Assembly: GCF_029784155.1 (NCBI RefSeq)
Contig: NC_073691.1
Location: 134,412,394-134,476,393, forward strand
Direction: 5' to 3'
Length of the DNA stretch: 64,000 bases
From: Uranotaenia lowii
Taxonomy: Eukaryota > Arthropoda > Insecta > Diptera > Culicidae
The notes under the pieces are model-generated. The model was not told the DNA's origin. It did not search any database and saw only the letters and a list, made by a program, of their open reading frames with translations. Below are positions 1 through 11,598 of the stretch, one piece after another. Made by a program: the position numbers and the translations under genes. Every line of letters starts with the position of its first letter. The first letter of the stretch is position 1.

Positions 1-1029
1 TAACGCCCCATGTGGCTAATATGCTCCATCCTTGTTTTGAAGAATCTGAAGCATTTTAAGCCTGCAAAATATTACCAATTTGTTCTATATGCTATGATTG
101 GTCATGGCAAGTATGAATTTTTCCTTAAAATGCTCCTGTGTCGTGTTAATTTCACAATTTAGGTTTTTCTTCATTTTGATCTAAATTTTAAAACACTTTC
201 AATAAGGTGTCACCAAGCAGAGAAAAACGAATAAGACAATATTTTCTGACACATCGATAGAGGAGAATCTAAACTACGATTTAATGCTAAAAAATTATAC
301 CGAACTCGCTATGGTATGCTTTTTATTGGTATGTTTTATCACGGCCCATGCGCTCGCTATGACGCGCCAATCGTAGTAGGCTGAAAATAGCATTAATTTT
401 TCAAAAAGGCCAATTTTCATTGAAAATGAACAAAAAGTCTAAAACCTTATTTGGAGCGTTAATTCAGCCCAAAAAATCTACTTTTATTATTTTTTTTAAT
501 TTTGATTAGTTCATTTTGATTTTATTCTCATTCAAAGTGTCTGTAAGTATTGGTGTGTTTTCGGTCTTCGGTTGCACTCGGGTGTGTTCGGCTGCTAGGC
601 GCGTATTGAATACACGGCGGCGCGTATTTGCAACACAGTTTTGTTCTGTGGCTTTGAATAAGGTTTTTAAAAATCAAGTTTTTGAAGCAACTATAGCAAT
701 TTGAGTAATAAAAAATCATTGGCATTTGTAGAAAACAATTTTCTTCAACGATTGCACCCATTTTTAACACAATTTGTTCGTGGAATACATAGAAAATCAG
801 CGATTCGCTTAGTTGGCGCATAATAGGGCATGTTCCCCTACTTCGTTCATCACCAGCCCTTGTAGTGCTGCTGGTTCCTCGGCATCCGTCTTTATTCCTC
901 CCATCACCACAATTCATCTGACTTTATTGCTTTGCTTTTTGACTTTGTTCGATACATGCCGGCATCCACACCAGTTCTGCTACACATTTGTTTGATTTGC
1001 TTACTCAAGCAATCATACAACCTTATGAA
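1..1029. other. AT-rich non-coding stretch
   Basis: I see no recognisable gene here. Open frames around 516-995 on both strands overlap each other, have no familiar motif and change composition without a coding pattern. A moderately GC-richer patch lies near 560-620. It may be intron or intergenic DNA. Confidence 0.5.
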
Positions 1030-1035
1030 ACAAAG

Positions 1036-1105
1036 AAGTCCTGATACCAGATTTGAACGGCGACCCTTTGAGATGATAGCCAAACACGCTGCCAAGAGGC
1101 CACGC
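1036..1105 (-). repeat. tRNA-like SINE head (degenerate)
   Basis: Read on the minus strand this has the layout of a tRNA-derived RNA polymerase III promoter. An A-box-like TGGCCTCTTGGCAGCG is followed about 35 bases later by a B-box-like CCGTTCAAATCTGG, and a stem resembling an anticodon arm lies between them. The acceptor stem does not pair well over seven bases, so I read it as a SINE head or decayed tRNA copy rather than a working tRNA gene. Confidence 0.4.
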
Positions 1106-1954
1106 TTAGATGTTGCCTTCCTAGCAGCTAAAATTTGATGTGGTATTAAGCTCCCTTAGAATACCTGCAAGGGCATCAAGCGGCCAGCATCCGTTAAAAA
1201 AAATATCGGTTTAAAAAAATTGAAATTGAAATTGAATTTTAGCTGAGATAATAACAATGCCATAAATGCACAATGAATATAAAAAAATTGTTTTGTTTGC
1301 TAAACTACTTTCTTCCTCATGAGCATCAAATAAATTCGAAAAAAAAATAAATGACATTGAAAAGTTTCTCAATAAAAAAAATGAGAATCATAGTTTCAGA
1401 TCAATGTTAGCTCCGGTAAGTTAAAAATCAATTAAAAGGAAGATATCAAGTATTTTTTTTTAATTAAAAATTTTGATTTATAGGCTTGTAAGATTATGTT
1501 TTCAGAACACTAAAACTCAGAGTAGAAAAGCCAAGGCAAACTTGAGAAAATTATTTAATTTTTTTAAAAACTCGACTATAAAATTTGACAAGTTTATTTG
1601 AATATCTTAAAAAGATATACATTAAAACTTGGTTAATTTATTTGAAAAGAAATATAAAATGTAAAATTGTGTAAAATGTGGAGCTGAACATTTCAAAAAT
1701 TAAGAAACACAAAATAAAAAGAAGGCTGAAATTGATATCAGTTATCAGCATGATTTGTATTGTTAAAAAAGTTTTTTTTTATAAAAGTGATAAATAATAA
1801 AGTAATGGATAAACTTGTTTAGGTACACTTCTCTGACAAAAACAATTTCAAAGATGTGGGTGTTTTTTGTGTCAAGATTTGAGTTTAAATACAAAAGGTT
1901 TATCAAATTGAAAATCGAAATTGAGCGTTATATAGTGTCGCAGAGTGAGATGTC
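1106..1954. other. AT-rich non-coding stretch
   Basis: Very AT-rich sequence with A and T runs and no frame of credible length on either strand. No inverted repeat or motif recognised before the Harbinger-like element begins. Confidence 0.5.
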
Positions 1955-2494
1955 TTAGGGCAGAAACACAGTGCACGCGAGCGAGCGAGCGAGCGATTCG
2001 CGCGAAGAATCGCACCTCATTTGAACACGTTGAAAACTGTGAGACCGTTCACAGTGCAATCGACGCGATTCGTACTATCGCGCGAAATACCATTCGGAAA
2101 ATTATCCGTCGCAGCAGTCGCGCGTTTTTTTCTCTAATTATTTGAAACCTTTGGAGATTCCGGTGACAAATTGCGTGGTCATCAGGTCTCACACGATCCA
2201 AAATTTTTTCATTCCATTTTTAATTGCTTGAATAATTTAAGAACGTGAAGTTTTGATGCCAAAATAAATAAGATGGTTTATAAAAAATAATTTTCTTCGA
2301 AAAACAAATACTCCTTTTCTTTAAGAACAAATAAAATAACTTCTCCTAGAGAAATTGATATATGGATATTGTTTCAAATATTTAAAACAAGAGTAGATTA
2401 GCTGAAAAATATTTAAAGTACTAGCTGCAAAAATGGTTATTTATCATTTCCCTTCATCTTAAATCACTATAATCATGATTCTACAGTTCAAAAT

Positions 2495-2671
2495 ATGTCG
2501 ACTGGAAAAGAAACGCAGCTGCCAGATCAAAATCAGTTGCTTGGACTCACAATGAAAACTATAAGAAAAAATTATAGCATCCTAACATCTGTAACCAAAG
2601 AAAACACTCAACTGCTGAGCACAGAACATTTATATTTAGAAAAAGGTAAATTTTACTTGTTCAATCTGTAA
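2495..2671 (+). CDS. Small 58-residue ORF or exon inside Harbinger-like element
   Basis: An ATG-initiated frame of 58 codons in an otherwise AT-rich non-coding setting. The peptide starts MSTGKETQLPDQNQ and is hydrophilic, with mixed charged and polar residues unlike a chance AT-rich frame. Signals fit an exon: CTACAG directly upstream (2481-2486) could be a splice acceptor, and AAAAAG followed by GTAAAT at 2646 could be a donor, which would cut the peptide after residue 50. If unspliced, it ends at TAA 2669-2671. I recognise no domain. It might be a remnant of the second (Myb/MADF-type) Harbinger protein or a captured host exon; neither is shown. Confidence 0.3.
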   Translation: MSTGKETQLPDQNQLLGLTMKTIRKNYSILTSVTKENTQLLSTEHLYLEKGKFYLFNL

Positions 2672-2767
2672 CATGAGCAAGGATTAAATAATAAATATGA
2701 CTCTAGAACAAATTTATCTTACATTAAAGTGCTTTTGAAATAAAATCTTTGGTGCTTATTCTGCGAG

Positions 2768-2866
2768 TCACGTGACGTGGATTTGTCGGGTCAACATGAT
2801 TTGACGTCAGTGAAAGTCGCCGGCGCTGATAGCGATGAAAACTCCGGTTTGTGGATTCAGCAATAA
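2768..2866 (+). CDS. Possible terminal exon inside Harbinger-like element
   Basis: A 32-residue frame ending in TAA at 2864-2866, whose stop overlaps an AATAAA polyadenylation-type hexamer at 2862-2867. GC content rises sharply against its surroundings. The peptide contains VKVAGADSDENSGLWIQQ at its C terminus, an acidic, soluble-looking tail. CTGCGAG just upstream could be a 3' splice site, pairing with the donor at 2646 to remove about 120 bases in phase with the upstream ORF. No family recognised. The pairing is inference. Confidence 0.25.
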   Translation, partial: SRDVDLSGQHDLTSVKVAGADSDENSGLWIQQ

Positions 2867-3301
2867 AAATAATTGAATGGTTTTATGACGCTGTTAAAAA
2901 TTTTAATTGAATGTCACATACGAATTATTTCATAATGATTTAAACAAAAATAACCTCTTTACAATTATTCTTTCAATTCCCTATAAATTGATTTACAAAA
3001 ATATTATTTTCCTTCCTATCCATAAAGTTTTTTCTCAGTGTGAATCGCATCCCGTTCGTCGCGTGCACTGTGAACGATCCTGAAAAATGTTCGCGCAAAA
3101 TTCATTTCAGGTTCATTCAAAAATCACTCGCTCGCTCGCTCGCGTGCACTGTGTTTCTGCCCTTAGAGTGATTAAGGCGGGCTAAATACCGCCAGCGGTG
3201 AGCCAATTTTCTGACATTATTTTTTAAATCTTATGTTTCGACACCTTTTGGGATGAAATAATTTTGCGAGACTATTTGCGGTAAATTCATTTCTTGAACT
3301 T

Positions 3302-3387
3302 AAAATTTTACTTAGAAAAATTTTCATGGGGGGGGGGGGTTAAACCCCTAAACCCCCCCCCCCCCCCCCCCCGTTCCCACGGCCTTG
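3302..3387 (+). repeat. Dispersed repeat end with G and C homopolymer runs
   Basis: Contains ATTTTACTTAGAAAAATTTT, a run of about 12 G, TTAAACCCCTAAA, a run of about 23 C and then a segment ending CACGGCCTTG. A second copy lies at 59687-59762 with the same order and shorter C run, and a more diverged match with GCCCGTGCGAAGAACCCG is near 57415-57450. Family unknown. The shared flanks show that this is one dispersed repeat rather than chance homopolymers. Confidence 0.6.
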
Positions 3388-3399
3388 GTTTCAACGATT

Positions 3400-4816
3400 T
3401 TCAAGCTACAAAAAATATTTTTTTGATTATATGCTCTTTAGTGGTGTTGTGGTGTTCGTTCAAAATTCATATCCATGAAATGGCGGACACGTCACGAAAA
3501 AAGGCTATTTGAGGAACTACTTGGAACTTCAAGTTCATGGAAGGCTATTTAAGAATCTTTTTATAACTTCAAGTCTATAGAAGGCTATTTGAGGCCCTAT
3601 TTGTAACTTTAACACTGAGTGATGCGATTGACGGGTCACAAAAAAGCTATTTGAGGAACAATTCGGTACCAATTTCCCTTGGAACCTCTGTTTCATCGAA
3701 ATTCGAACTTTGTAGGCATGCATATGGGATTTTTGGTTGTTTGGATATGGAGCTCAATTTTCAAGCGGGAGCTCGGGTTCGAGACGTCGTAAGAACATGT
3801 TATTTGAATGTGAGTTAGCAACCAATATGGTTGATTAGGTAATATGAATCTAATTAGCGGGATTGAAAAGGCATTAAAGGAGCTTAAGAGTTTATTTTTT
3901 CGATTTTTTGTGCTGTTCAAAAATACGCTTCTGAAGCTGGTTAGAAGTTGTGTAGCAATTTATGCTAATTTTTGTAAACTTTAAAGTTCGTTTAGGTACT
4001 GAAAAATTGAGCTGAAAAAGAAATTGTATTAGTATACTCGATTGAGCTGATCAAACCTGATAGAGGAATCAGACTTTTGGTTGTTAGGGCTATCTGTGGA
4101 AACAAACAGTTAGAATTTTCAATTTTTTTGTAGTAGTTAGAGTTTGACTAAATTTTGATGCTTTCAAGTCATGAAGCATGTTGGAAGGAGCAAATGTTCT
4201 GAAGGCACTTTTGAATTTACATCAAAGACAAAGGTGCTAGGAAAAAAGCTTCACTTTTTGCCCTTTCGGGCCACTATGCAGGCGGTCTAATGGACAAGTT
4301 TACAAGTAGAAATGTCTTCAGGAGATAGCCATGCCGTTTATTCAATCATGATGTTCTAGTCCGATCTAGCTAGGTGCTACTATACTACACCTAAGATATA
4401 TTGTAATGAAAACAATCATTTAGATGTTTTTGTATATGAGGCTCTTGGAGCCAAAGCATAAAAGCTTTCGAGAAAACACTTTTTCAAGTGTTTGTGTTCG
4501 GCCATTTTCCATAGATTATTCTAAAACTTTTATTTTTCTTCCTTGTGTAAAAGTATGTAAATAAAATTCTCAAAATCTTAAAAAATGAAGAATCGTTGAG
4601 CATTATAAACTCAAAAACGGTCATTATTGCACTCATACTCCTTTGGATCTGAGGGCCTCATAAAGTTTTAATCCACCAAACAGTCTAAATTTCCGTCCCA
4701 TCGATAGAAATTGGGCAATAGTCAAGCAATAATTGAAACAGGGTTTCAAATCAATCAAATCATCATATATATGGCGAAGTGGTAGAAAAGATGAAAAATA
4801 CGGTTAATGTTACCAT
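3400..4816. other. Anonymous AT-rich sequence with short local repeats
   Basis: No gene seen. Between about 3500 and 3660 the phrase GAAGGCTATTTGAGG or close variants recurs three or four times (near 3501, 3541, 3580 and 3645), which suggests a decayed tandem repeat of about 40-75 bp. The remainder is AT-rich and unassigned. Confidence 0.4.
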
Positions 4817-5249
4817 TAAAGGATGATACGGTCAAAATTTGGTCAATATCAACTTGACGTATTTCTTTCAATTTTGCATTTGAAAAACCTGAACACCCCT
4901 CATTTTGAAGGTGTGTGTATGGAATGTTGCTCCTATTTTGATTTTGGAATTCAATCTTCAGTTGTCAAAATGCCGTCCAAGGAAGAAGTGCAGCGTATCA
5001 AAATTTTGCATCGCGAAAATCTGAGCTACTTTTGCGCAAAGCTGGCAAAATCGCTAAAAGTTGGTGAATCAACCGTTACAAATGTAATAAAAGTGTTTGG
5101 GGAACGTTTATCGACAGCCAGGAAGTCTGGATCGGGGAAAAATCGAAAACCGGAAGCCGCCGAGACGACAAAGAGAGTTGCCGGTAGTTTCAAGCGAAAC
5201 CCTAACCTCTCTCTCCGAGATGCCGCAAATAAGCTGGGTGTATCGTGTA

Positions 5250-7346
5250 GGGGAGGAGCGGGCTATATGCGCCTATTAAGCAGAACACTGATTTAATCAA
5301 ACATCACTTCGAATATGCAGTGTTCGGCATCGCTAATTGAAAAATTAGCGGCGCTAATTAAATCGTTTACTCATTCAAATTTAACGATCGCTAATTAAAA
5401 CCGCTAAATGAGCGGAAAAAGTCATCGCTTTAAACTTAAAGCGCTAATCGCTAATCGCTAACTATTGACCAACATTAACGTAAACAGGATGGAAACAGCA
5501 TGGATTATGGTTGCATCTCAATTCGTTTGCTCAAATAATTTACAAACATAGTGAAGATTGTTTATTGTGCCCAGTTTGTTGAAAACCAGGTTTCACTTTT
5601 TTCAAACTTTCAAACTAGTAATGCAAAATTCTTATGATAGGAGCATTGTCACACATGTAACTAAAAAAATAAAAGAAATAATAATGCAAATTCATTCTAT
5701 TATCTTATTTTTATTTTACCTGATTTGAAATACTTTAAAAACTGCTTTGTGAAAAGTAAATATCTCATCCACTTAAAACAAGTTGTAAAAAGCAGATTTT
5801 TCCAGCATTTGAAATTCGAGACTTGCCGTGTGAGATAGTAATGTGAGATCTAAACAAATCTTAGAAATTTGGAAAAGTTTTTGAAAATCCATCGATTAAC
5901 CTTCAAGCACATTTCAACAAATCACCGCATGTGGACGACCATGCTAAAGTCATGTAAAATATTGATCAAGTAGGCCGTTTACTGTACTTTTGCAAGCAAA
6001 AAACAGTATTTTAAAATTGACCTTCTAGCTATGAATCTAGCTATGAATCTTAAAATTGGCCTTCTAGCTATGAATTATATAAATGATGTTTAAAATAGTT
6101 TAATACTGTTTAACAATATTTATTGAATTGTTTGTCTAAGAATGTTGAGAAACAAAAACTTAAAAAGAAAAAAAAATTAAACTGTATGAGACACTTCTGC
6201 CCTGAGACCATTCGAAGTGACCATTTTCACTTGGAGCGCATATTGGTGTAAGAATGATGCCCGATGTTTCCTTTAGTTATCAAATGACAAAAAGTCTACT
6301 TCTATCAGTAATAATTCGTGAATTTGGAACAAGTAAATGGAAGTTAGCGTTCTTCATTAAGCGGAACCGAAAAATAGCGGAACTTTTTAATTCGCTAGCT
6401 TAATCAAAACTTAGCGGCAAAATTAAACCGCTAATTAAAAGTTATCGGATTAACTAGCGATTAGCGGATTAGCGTTTCTGTGCCGAACACTGCGAATATG
6501 TGTACAAAAACTATATACACGTCTGCAGGCATCTGTTTTATATACATTGGAGTAATTTTTACGTTAAAATTTTTTTCTGTTTCCAAGAAAATGATTTTAT
6601 TATAAGTGTTGTCTAAAATGCCGAACCTCAAACCGTGCGGGCTAAATGCGCCTATTTATGTTTTGAACAAAATTTCTGTTTTTGGGCAATATTTCCGTAT
6701 AATTTCATTGAAACTGCTAGAAAGTAATAATTTTCGTACGACAAAGCTGAAGTTTTATAAAAATCTATGTATATTAAAGTTTTATGGAATAAAACAAAAG
6801 TTAGGGTTGCCATACTATGGAGGCAGTTCATCTATAAGAAAAACATTATCAAATCTGTTTTTAGATCTTCAATTATCTCTTAAGATGTTATTCAGAGCTT
6901 AGATTTAAAGGTTTAATGATAAAAATCATTTATTTATTCTATTTAACCTGTTATTTTAGGATGGAGGCATTTTACAAACATGATGGGGGCATACAAAAAC
7001 ACTCTATTATTCCACTATATAATCATTATTAAACCTCCACAAAAGCTGAAATATGTTTAATTTCTTCAGTTCATTTGAGTTAGAAACAAAAACCACCCTA
7101 CTTTTAGTTTAAAGCTTCATTACGTATAATTTTTAAAAGTCGAAATATTACATCAGAATGTATCAAAACCTTGTGTGATTTTTTTAAATTTTTTGAGTTT
7201 GTAAATTCATAAAATTCTTTCTTGCCTTATGTTCTAAGCGTATCACCCTCAAAATGCATTGGTCAGATAAGCTGTCTAGTCAGCCATTTCATCAAACAGC
7301 CGTAGAGTCATTTAACCCGATAGGCCCATTTAGGAAACCTTTCCCC
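5250..7346. mobile_element. TA-flanked inverted-repeat element inserted in copy 1 transposase
   Basis: Ends start GGGGAGGAGCGGGCTATATG (left) and, read inward from the right, GGGGAAAGGTTTCCTAAATG, both continuing to GCCTAT. TA lies outside each end (5248-5249 and 7347-7348), and removing the block restores the reading order seen in the intact copy at 43680-43700. An internal repeat of the end motif, GCGGGCTAAATGCGCCTAT, occurs at 6638-6656. Excluding the hAT-like insert it is about 0.9 kb. No transposase seen. The 98-residue open frame at 6606-6902 has no recognisable domain. Most likely a non-autonomous Tc1/mariner-type element; the ends resemble those of the element at 27669-28604. Confidence 0.75.
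5318..6492. mobile_element. hAT-like non-autonomous element with subterminal TAGCG arrays
   Basis: A 1,175 bp element bounded by CAGTGTTCGGCA inverted ends and a perfect 8 bp duplication CGAATATG (5310-5317 and 6493-6500). CAG-starting ends plus an 8 bp duplication are typical of hAT elements. Both termini carry dense short repeats of CGCTAAT or its complement ATTAGCG, about eight in the first 150 bp and a similar number in the last 130 bp. In hAT elements such subterminal repeats commonly serve as transposase binding sites. No transposase coding is present. It lies inside the 5250-7346 element, so it is the youngest of the three nested insertions. Confidence 0.85.
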
Positions 7347-8205
7347 TACAACCGTGCATCGAGCCAAAAACCGAGGCGGACTATCGACTTACAAGAAGGT
7401 AGTGACTCCAAATCACGATGATAAACAAAATACGACGGCCAATGCACGATTCCGGAGGCTGTACACGACGATGCTGACGAAGTTTGACTGCGTGGTAATG
7501 GACGACGAAAGCTACGTCAAAGCCGACTACTAGCAGCTCCCGGGACAGGAGTTTTATACGGCAAAAGGAAGGGGAAAGGTAGCAGATATTTTCAAGCACA
7601 TGAAACTGTCAAAGTTCGCGAAGAAATATCTGGTTTGGCAAGCCATCTGTACCTATGGCTTGAAAAGCAGCATTTTCATAGCTTCCGGGACTGTCAACCA
7701 AGAAATTTACGTGAAAGAGTGTTTGAATAAACGTCTTCTGACTTTCCTGAAGAAACACGGTTGTTCCGTACTGTTTCGGCCGGATTTGGCATCTTGCCAT
7801 ACGGTAAAAAGGCCATGGAGTGGTACGCCGCCAACAACGTGCAGGTGGTTCCCGAGGACAAGAACCCTCCAAACACGCCAGAGCTCCGCCCAATTGAGAA
7901 ATACTGGGCTATTGTCAAGCGGAACCTAAAGAAGACCAAAAAACTGCTAAGGACAAGCAGCAGGTCAGGGCAAACTGGCTTTCTGCAGCGAAGAAGGTGG
8001 ACAAGGTGGCTGTACAAAATCTGATGGCAGAGAAGCGTAAGGCCCGGCAATTCGGATTTGGAAAAGCGGAAGCCTTACTGAATATTTCTCCTGAATTTTA
8101 TACTAATTAAACTTGAAAAAGAAATTTAATTTATTTTTTTAAATAAACGATTTCACCGATTTATACGCGTTTCCCTTGACCAAATTTTGACCGTATCACT
8201 CTTTA

Positions 8206-11200
8206 TGTAGAAATTGATGGAAGGTATTTGAAGAAAAATTTCAAAATTCATCAAAACTGCAAAAAAATACCTATTTTCTGTAGAAGTTTAGTAAAAGCCC
8301 TACAAAAACATATTTTTATCAACTTTGTACGTTATTTCCTCATGAAGAAATCGGAAATTGAATGTGACCCGATTCTAAGTGGTACAAACCTCAAAACCCA
8401 CGTCAAGTGTTTGAGTTTTGAGCTAGTCTGAATCACTGATATGTACACATTTCCGTTGCCTGTACCGCTATTAGAATCATTAATTTTATGGCAATGTTCA
8501 AATTCTCTCCAATTGTCACATCCCAAAGCCATTAGCCATAAGCCATTAGCGTGAAATCTCATTTGTCACGTGATGTGCCGCACATTGGAAGGTAAACGTG
8601 TCTTTTTTCCGGTAACGACGACGCTAATGATAGTTGATGTTTTCGTTTTTTTTTCTCTGCTTTTCTTACAACTTCGCAAATCACAACAGGCCCACTTCGA
8701 GATGTTGCCGGTACCATGCCACGGCTTATTTTAAAACCAACCCACCCACCAACTGTTCCCTAATTAAATGTTTCGCGATGCGTTTTATGATAAACATTTG
8801 TTTTGATACATTCATCGGTGTGGTATTTTCCCCAAAACTTTTCTGCTTTCCAATGATGGCGGCAGACGAAAAAGATGGTTGAGGCCGGGGTGGTCACAGT
8901 TAAAAGTTACACTTTAATTCACTGTAACTCGCCACCCCTCTCTCCCAGGGCCATGTGCATGTGAAGATTCATCCTCCCAAAGTCGTACGTTGCAGCCTTC
9001 AGGCAATGTGGGATAACAGACATATTTCTTAATGTGTTTTTCATTTGGTTTGCAAGTTTTCTCTTTCGTTTTGCTGCTTCCGGTTGCGGTTTACTGACTC
9101 GCATGACTTTTCGGTCTGGTTGTCGCAGTTTTGGCGCAAAGATGCAACTAAATATTTACTAGCGGAGATGATGCTTTTCGGAAACTGTTTTTGGTTTGTT
9201 TATGTTTGGCACAAATTATTACAGCGAATGTGATACTGGTTGAAGTTTGTTGTAAACGGGGAAAAGTTTATAATTTGATATGCACATACTACAATAAGAA
9301 TAAAAGCATAGATTTTGAGATCCGTGAACATTCTTCATTTGCTGTAAATGCGTAAGGTATTTTAAAAACATAGACATTACTACACTTTTATTGCAAAATC
9401 ATAATTCATATGTACCAGTTACCCAATACCTAAGACAACTTTTTTTTATTGAAAAGTAGCTAATTTTACCCGCCCTTGCTTGGGTTCACTTTGAATTTGG
9501 TTTGACTTTTCAAAATTTTGAAGCCTTTATATTCAGCATTATAAGACATTTGTTGGTATTTTTAAGTTTTTATTGAGATTGTTCACTGTGTTTATCGTTT
9601 TCATTTATTTGAAAGTCTTATTCATCGAACCACGAAATTTTTTTTTCACACACCATTTTTAGGAAGCTTGGATTGATTTCGTTTTATATTTTTCATCTTC
9701 AAATGATAAAATTGTTTTTTTTTTATTTTTCTCATCCCCTATAAAAAAAAATTGAGCTCATTTTACTTTTCAAGATGGTTCCGTGTATAAAGGTGTATTC
9801 AAAATTTATTTACATTGAAATTTCTTAAAAAAGACTTTCGAATCTTGTTGAACTATGTTGAAGACTTTCTTTTCATGATTTCAATAGTATGTTTTTTATT
9901 TCACACTGTTTGATGAGTACTTGTTCTTAATTGTTGAAAGTTCCACTAAAAGTTTTTTTTAACTCATCGAAAACGAATCATCTTAACCGATGTTACCATT
10001 ATAATGTTATGAAAAAGGTTTTTTTTTTTGGTTTCCCAGGTGGTAAATTCGAAGAAGGAACTTTATGAACTGGTCCCAATGCACGTCGAGTGCCGTGTCT
10101 ACATGGGAACAATGGGTCAACTCGTTATATACTCATCCGTATATACATGCTTGGCATCGCTCCTCAGATTTGCCCGTTCAGAGTAAGAGCGTGTATTTTT
10201 TTCGCTGTGCTCTTCCCAAACGGACAATGTTTAAAAAATGCTCAGTTACCTCCAGAGCGACCAAGCGTCCACCCAAGTGTGGGCAAGAGAAGCAAGCAAA
10301 CTGATGAAGTGCGTTCTCGGTGCAGATAAATTCGTTCGCACTCGGGCGAAAGAGAAGCTTTACAGAAAACTCGGTTTGTCTTCATCGGTTGCGTCTGGAT
10401 CGATGTTTCGAAGTGCGTCAGAATTTACAATGCAGAAAATAAATCTAACGGAACTAAATTAATAACGTCAAAGGTAGTTAAGATAGAATGCTGGTGTCTT
10501 CGACAATATTGCTCTGTATAATAAAGCGCTTATGATATGAAATATAAAGTTTAGAGGTCCACCAATAGCAAGATATAAATCATAACTTTCTTGTTTAGCA
10601 TTTTAGGGCTTAAGTTTTTTCTACAAAGTTATTTATCTCAATAAAACACACAACTTTACTTAACATGTCAAAGTTCTTCAATCTTAACCCAAGGAGATAC
10701 GGTTAAATTAAAAAAAAACTTTACAAAAAGTTATTGTTATCATCGCGCTATTTTTCAATCTCTCCACTTTAAATTTTATATCATAATATGCGAATTAACA
10801 ACTTTGCCCAAAACACCTATCTGGTCATTCCTAAGCGAGTTCCTCTAGATTGATGTTCTGCACCAGGACCAATGATTAGCTACGAAAGCTTTCTTCGGTC
10901 AAAAAAAAAACAAAAGCATAACGGTAAAGGAAGGTAAATCCTAAATTTTACGATTTGTGAAAGTTTTGCAGTTTTATTACTAAAATTTGTCCCAGATTCC
11001 TGCGTAATTTTTACGGTTTGTTTAATAGACAAAGATTTTTGGATAATTTTAGTAAATGTTACTTTGCGAATTGCTGCTTTTGTAAATTAATTCTACCCAC
11101 GTACGATATTTAAAGTACATAAACCTAAGTATACAGCAATTTGCGGATGCCCGGATATTGTGGACTTGGATAACTACTTGGATTTTGCCCAGTTTTATCC

Positions 11201-11590
11201 ACATTATTTGGAAAATTGAAACAAGAAAATCGAATTCAGTTTAAATTTGTTTGTCGAAAACTGGATTTGTGAAAGTTTGTTTCATTAAAAATCAAACCAA
11301 ATCTTTCCTTCGTATGCTTTAAATATAAATGTAACACTGCTGATGTGTTGCGACAAAAAAATGTAAGTCGTTTTTCTTCACTAGATAAACGTCTGGAATT
11401 TCCTCAGATTTAGCCGGATATTGCTCGGATTATGGAATGGAAAATTTCAGGTTATTTACCCGGTTTTCACCATGTTTTTCAATTAATTTGCCAGGAAGTG
11501 CCCGGCCCGGCTACGTACTAAAATATTTTATACATAAACCTACATTGGACCTCTTTGACTGATGCACTGTTCCGCACTGCATAGTGGCTT
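8206..11590. other. Anonymous sequence, no gene assigned
   Basis: Mostly AT-rich with no recognised protein. The stretch 8630-9240 is less AT-rich, but its overlapping frames show no motif. Near 9470 ACCCGCCCTTGCTTGGGTTCA resembles CACACGGCCTTGCTCGGGTT near 47690, pointing to a decayed shared repeat. A GC-richer patch at 10060-10460 contains frames of 74-79 residues on one strand only; none is recognisable. From about 11140 to 11520 phrases such as GCCCGGATATTG and TGCCCGGCCCGG recur, suggesting an old repeat. Confidence 0.4.
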
Positions 11591-11598
11591 TTTTTTAA

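Larger units (their letters stand above)
1958..3162. mobile_element. PIF/Harbinger-like non-autonomous DNA transposon
   Basis: A 1,205 bp element with near-perfect terminal inverted repeats of about 41 bp (left 1958-1998, right 3122-3162, one mismatch). The ends begin GGGCAGAAACACAGTGCACG and run into a (CGAG)n stretch. A TTA trinucleotide lies directly outside each end (1955-1957 and 3163-3165). A 3 bp TWA duplication with a GGG-starting terminus is the signature of PIF/Harbinger elements. A second, weaker inverted pair lies just inside (about 2042-2071 against 3040-3080), sharing CGTTCACAGTGCA. No DDE transposase is present, so the copy depends on another element. Two short coding-like exons lie inside and are listed separately. 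The small open frame at 1945-2145 is a by-product of the CGAG repeat. Confidence 0.8.
4970..8109 (+). pseudogene. DD37E transposase pseudogene, copy 1
   Basis: The N-terminal half (4970-5247) starts MPSKEEVQRIKIL and encodes the paired-type helix-turn-helix DNA-binding region, including KSLKVGESTVTNVIKV and NLSLRDAANKLGV. Coding resumes at 7349 with the catalytic domain. A first acidic motif (VVMDDESYVKADY) is followed at once by an in-frame TAG near 7531. The second Asp lies in a PDLASCH motif at about 7783 and Glu in RPIEKYW at about 7896. One base is missing near 7801 where copy 3 has an intact CCATTACGG, so the two acidic residues are out of frame. A further frameshift precedes the C terminus near 7940. 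The start is set by alignment with the better-preserved copy at 43437. Function lost. Confidence 0.85.
4819..8203 (+). mobile_element. Tc1/mariner DD37E element, copy 1 (interrupted)
   Basis: Terminal inverted repeats share TGATACGGTCAAAATTTGGT (left from 4819, right ending 8203), with TA immediately outside both ends (4817-4818 and 8204-8205). The span is 3.4 kb because a TA-flanked element (5250-7346) sits in the transposase gene. Without that insert the element would be about 1.29 kb, matching the 1.26 kb copy at 43282-44541. The spacing of the last two catalytic acidic residues is the 37-residue spacing of the mosquito DD37E lineage, after allowing for one lost base. The copy is dead: insertion, a stop and frameshifts. 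Confidence 0.9.

Noticed and set aside
528..917. 129-residue minus-strand frame as a gene
   Set aside because: No domain, overlapped by frames on the other strand, and no start or splice context.
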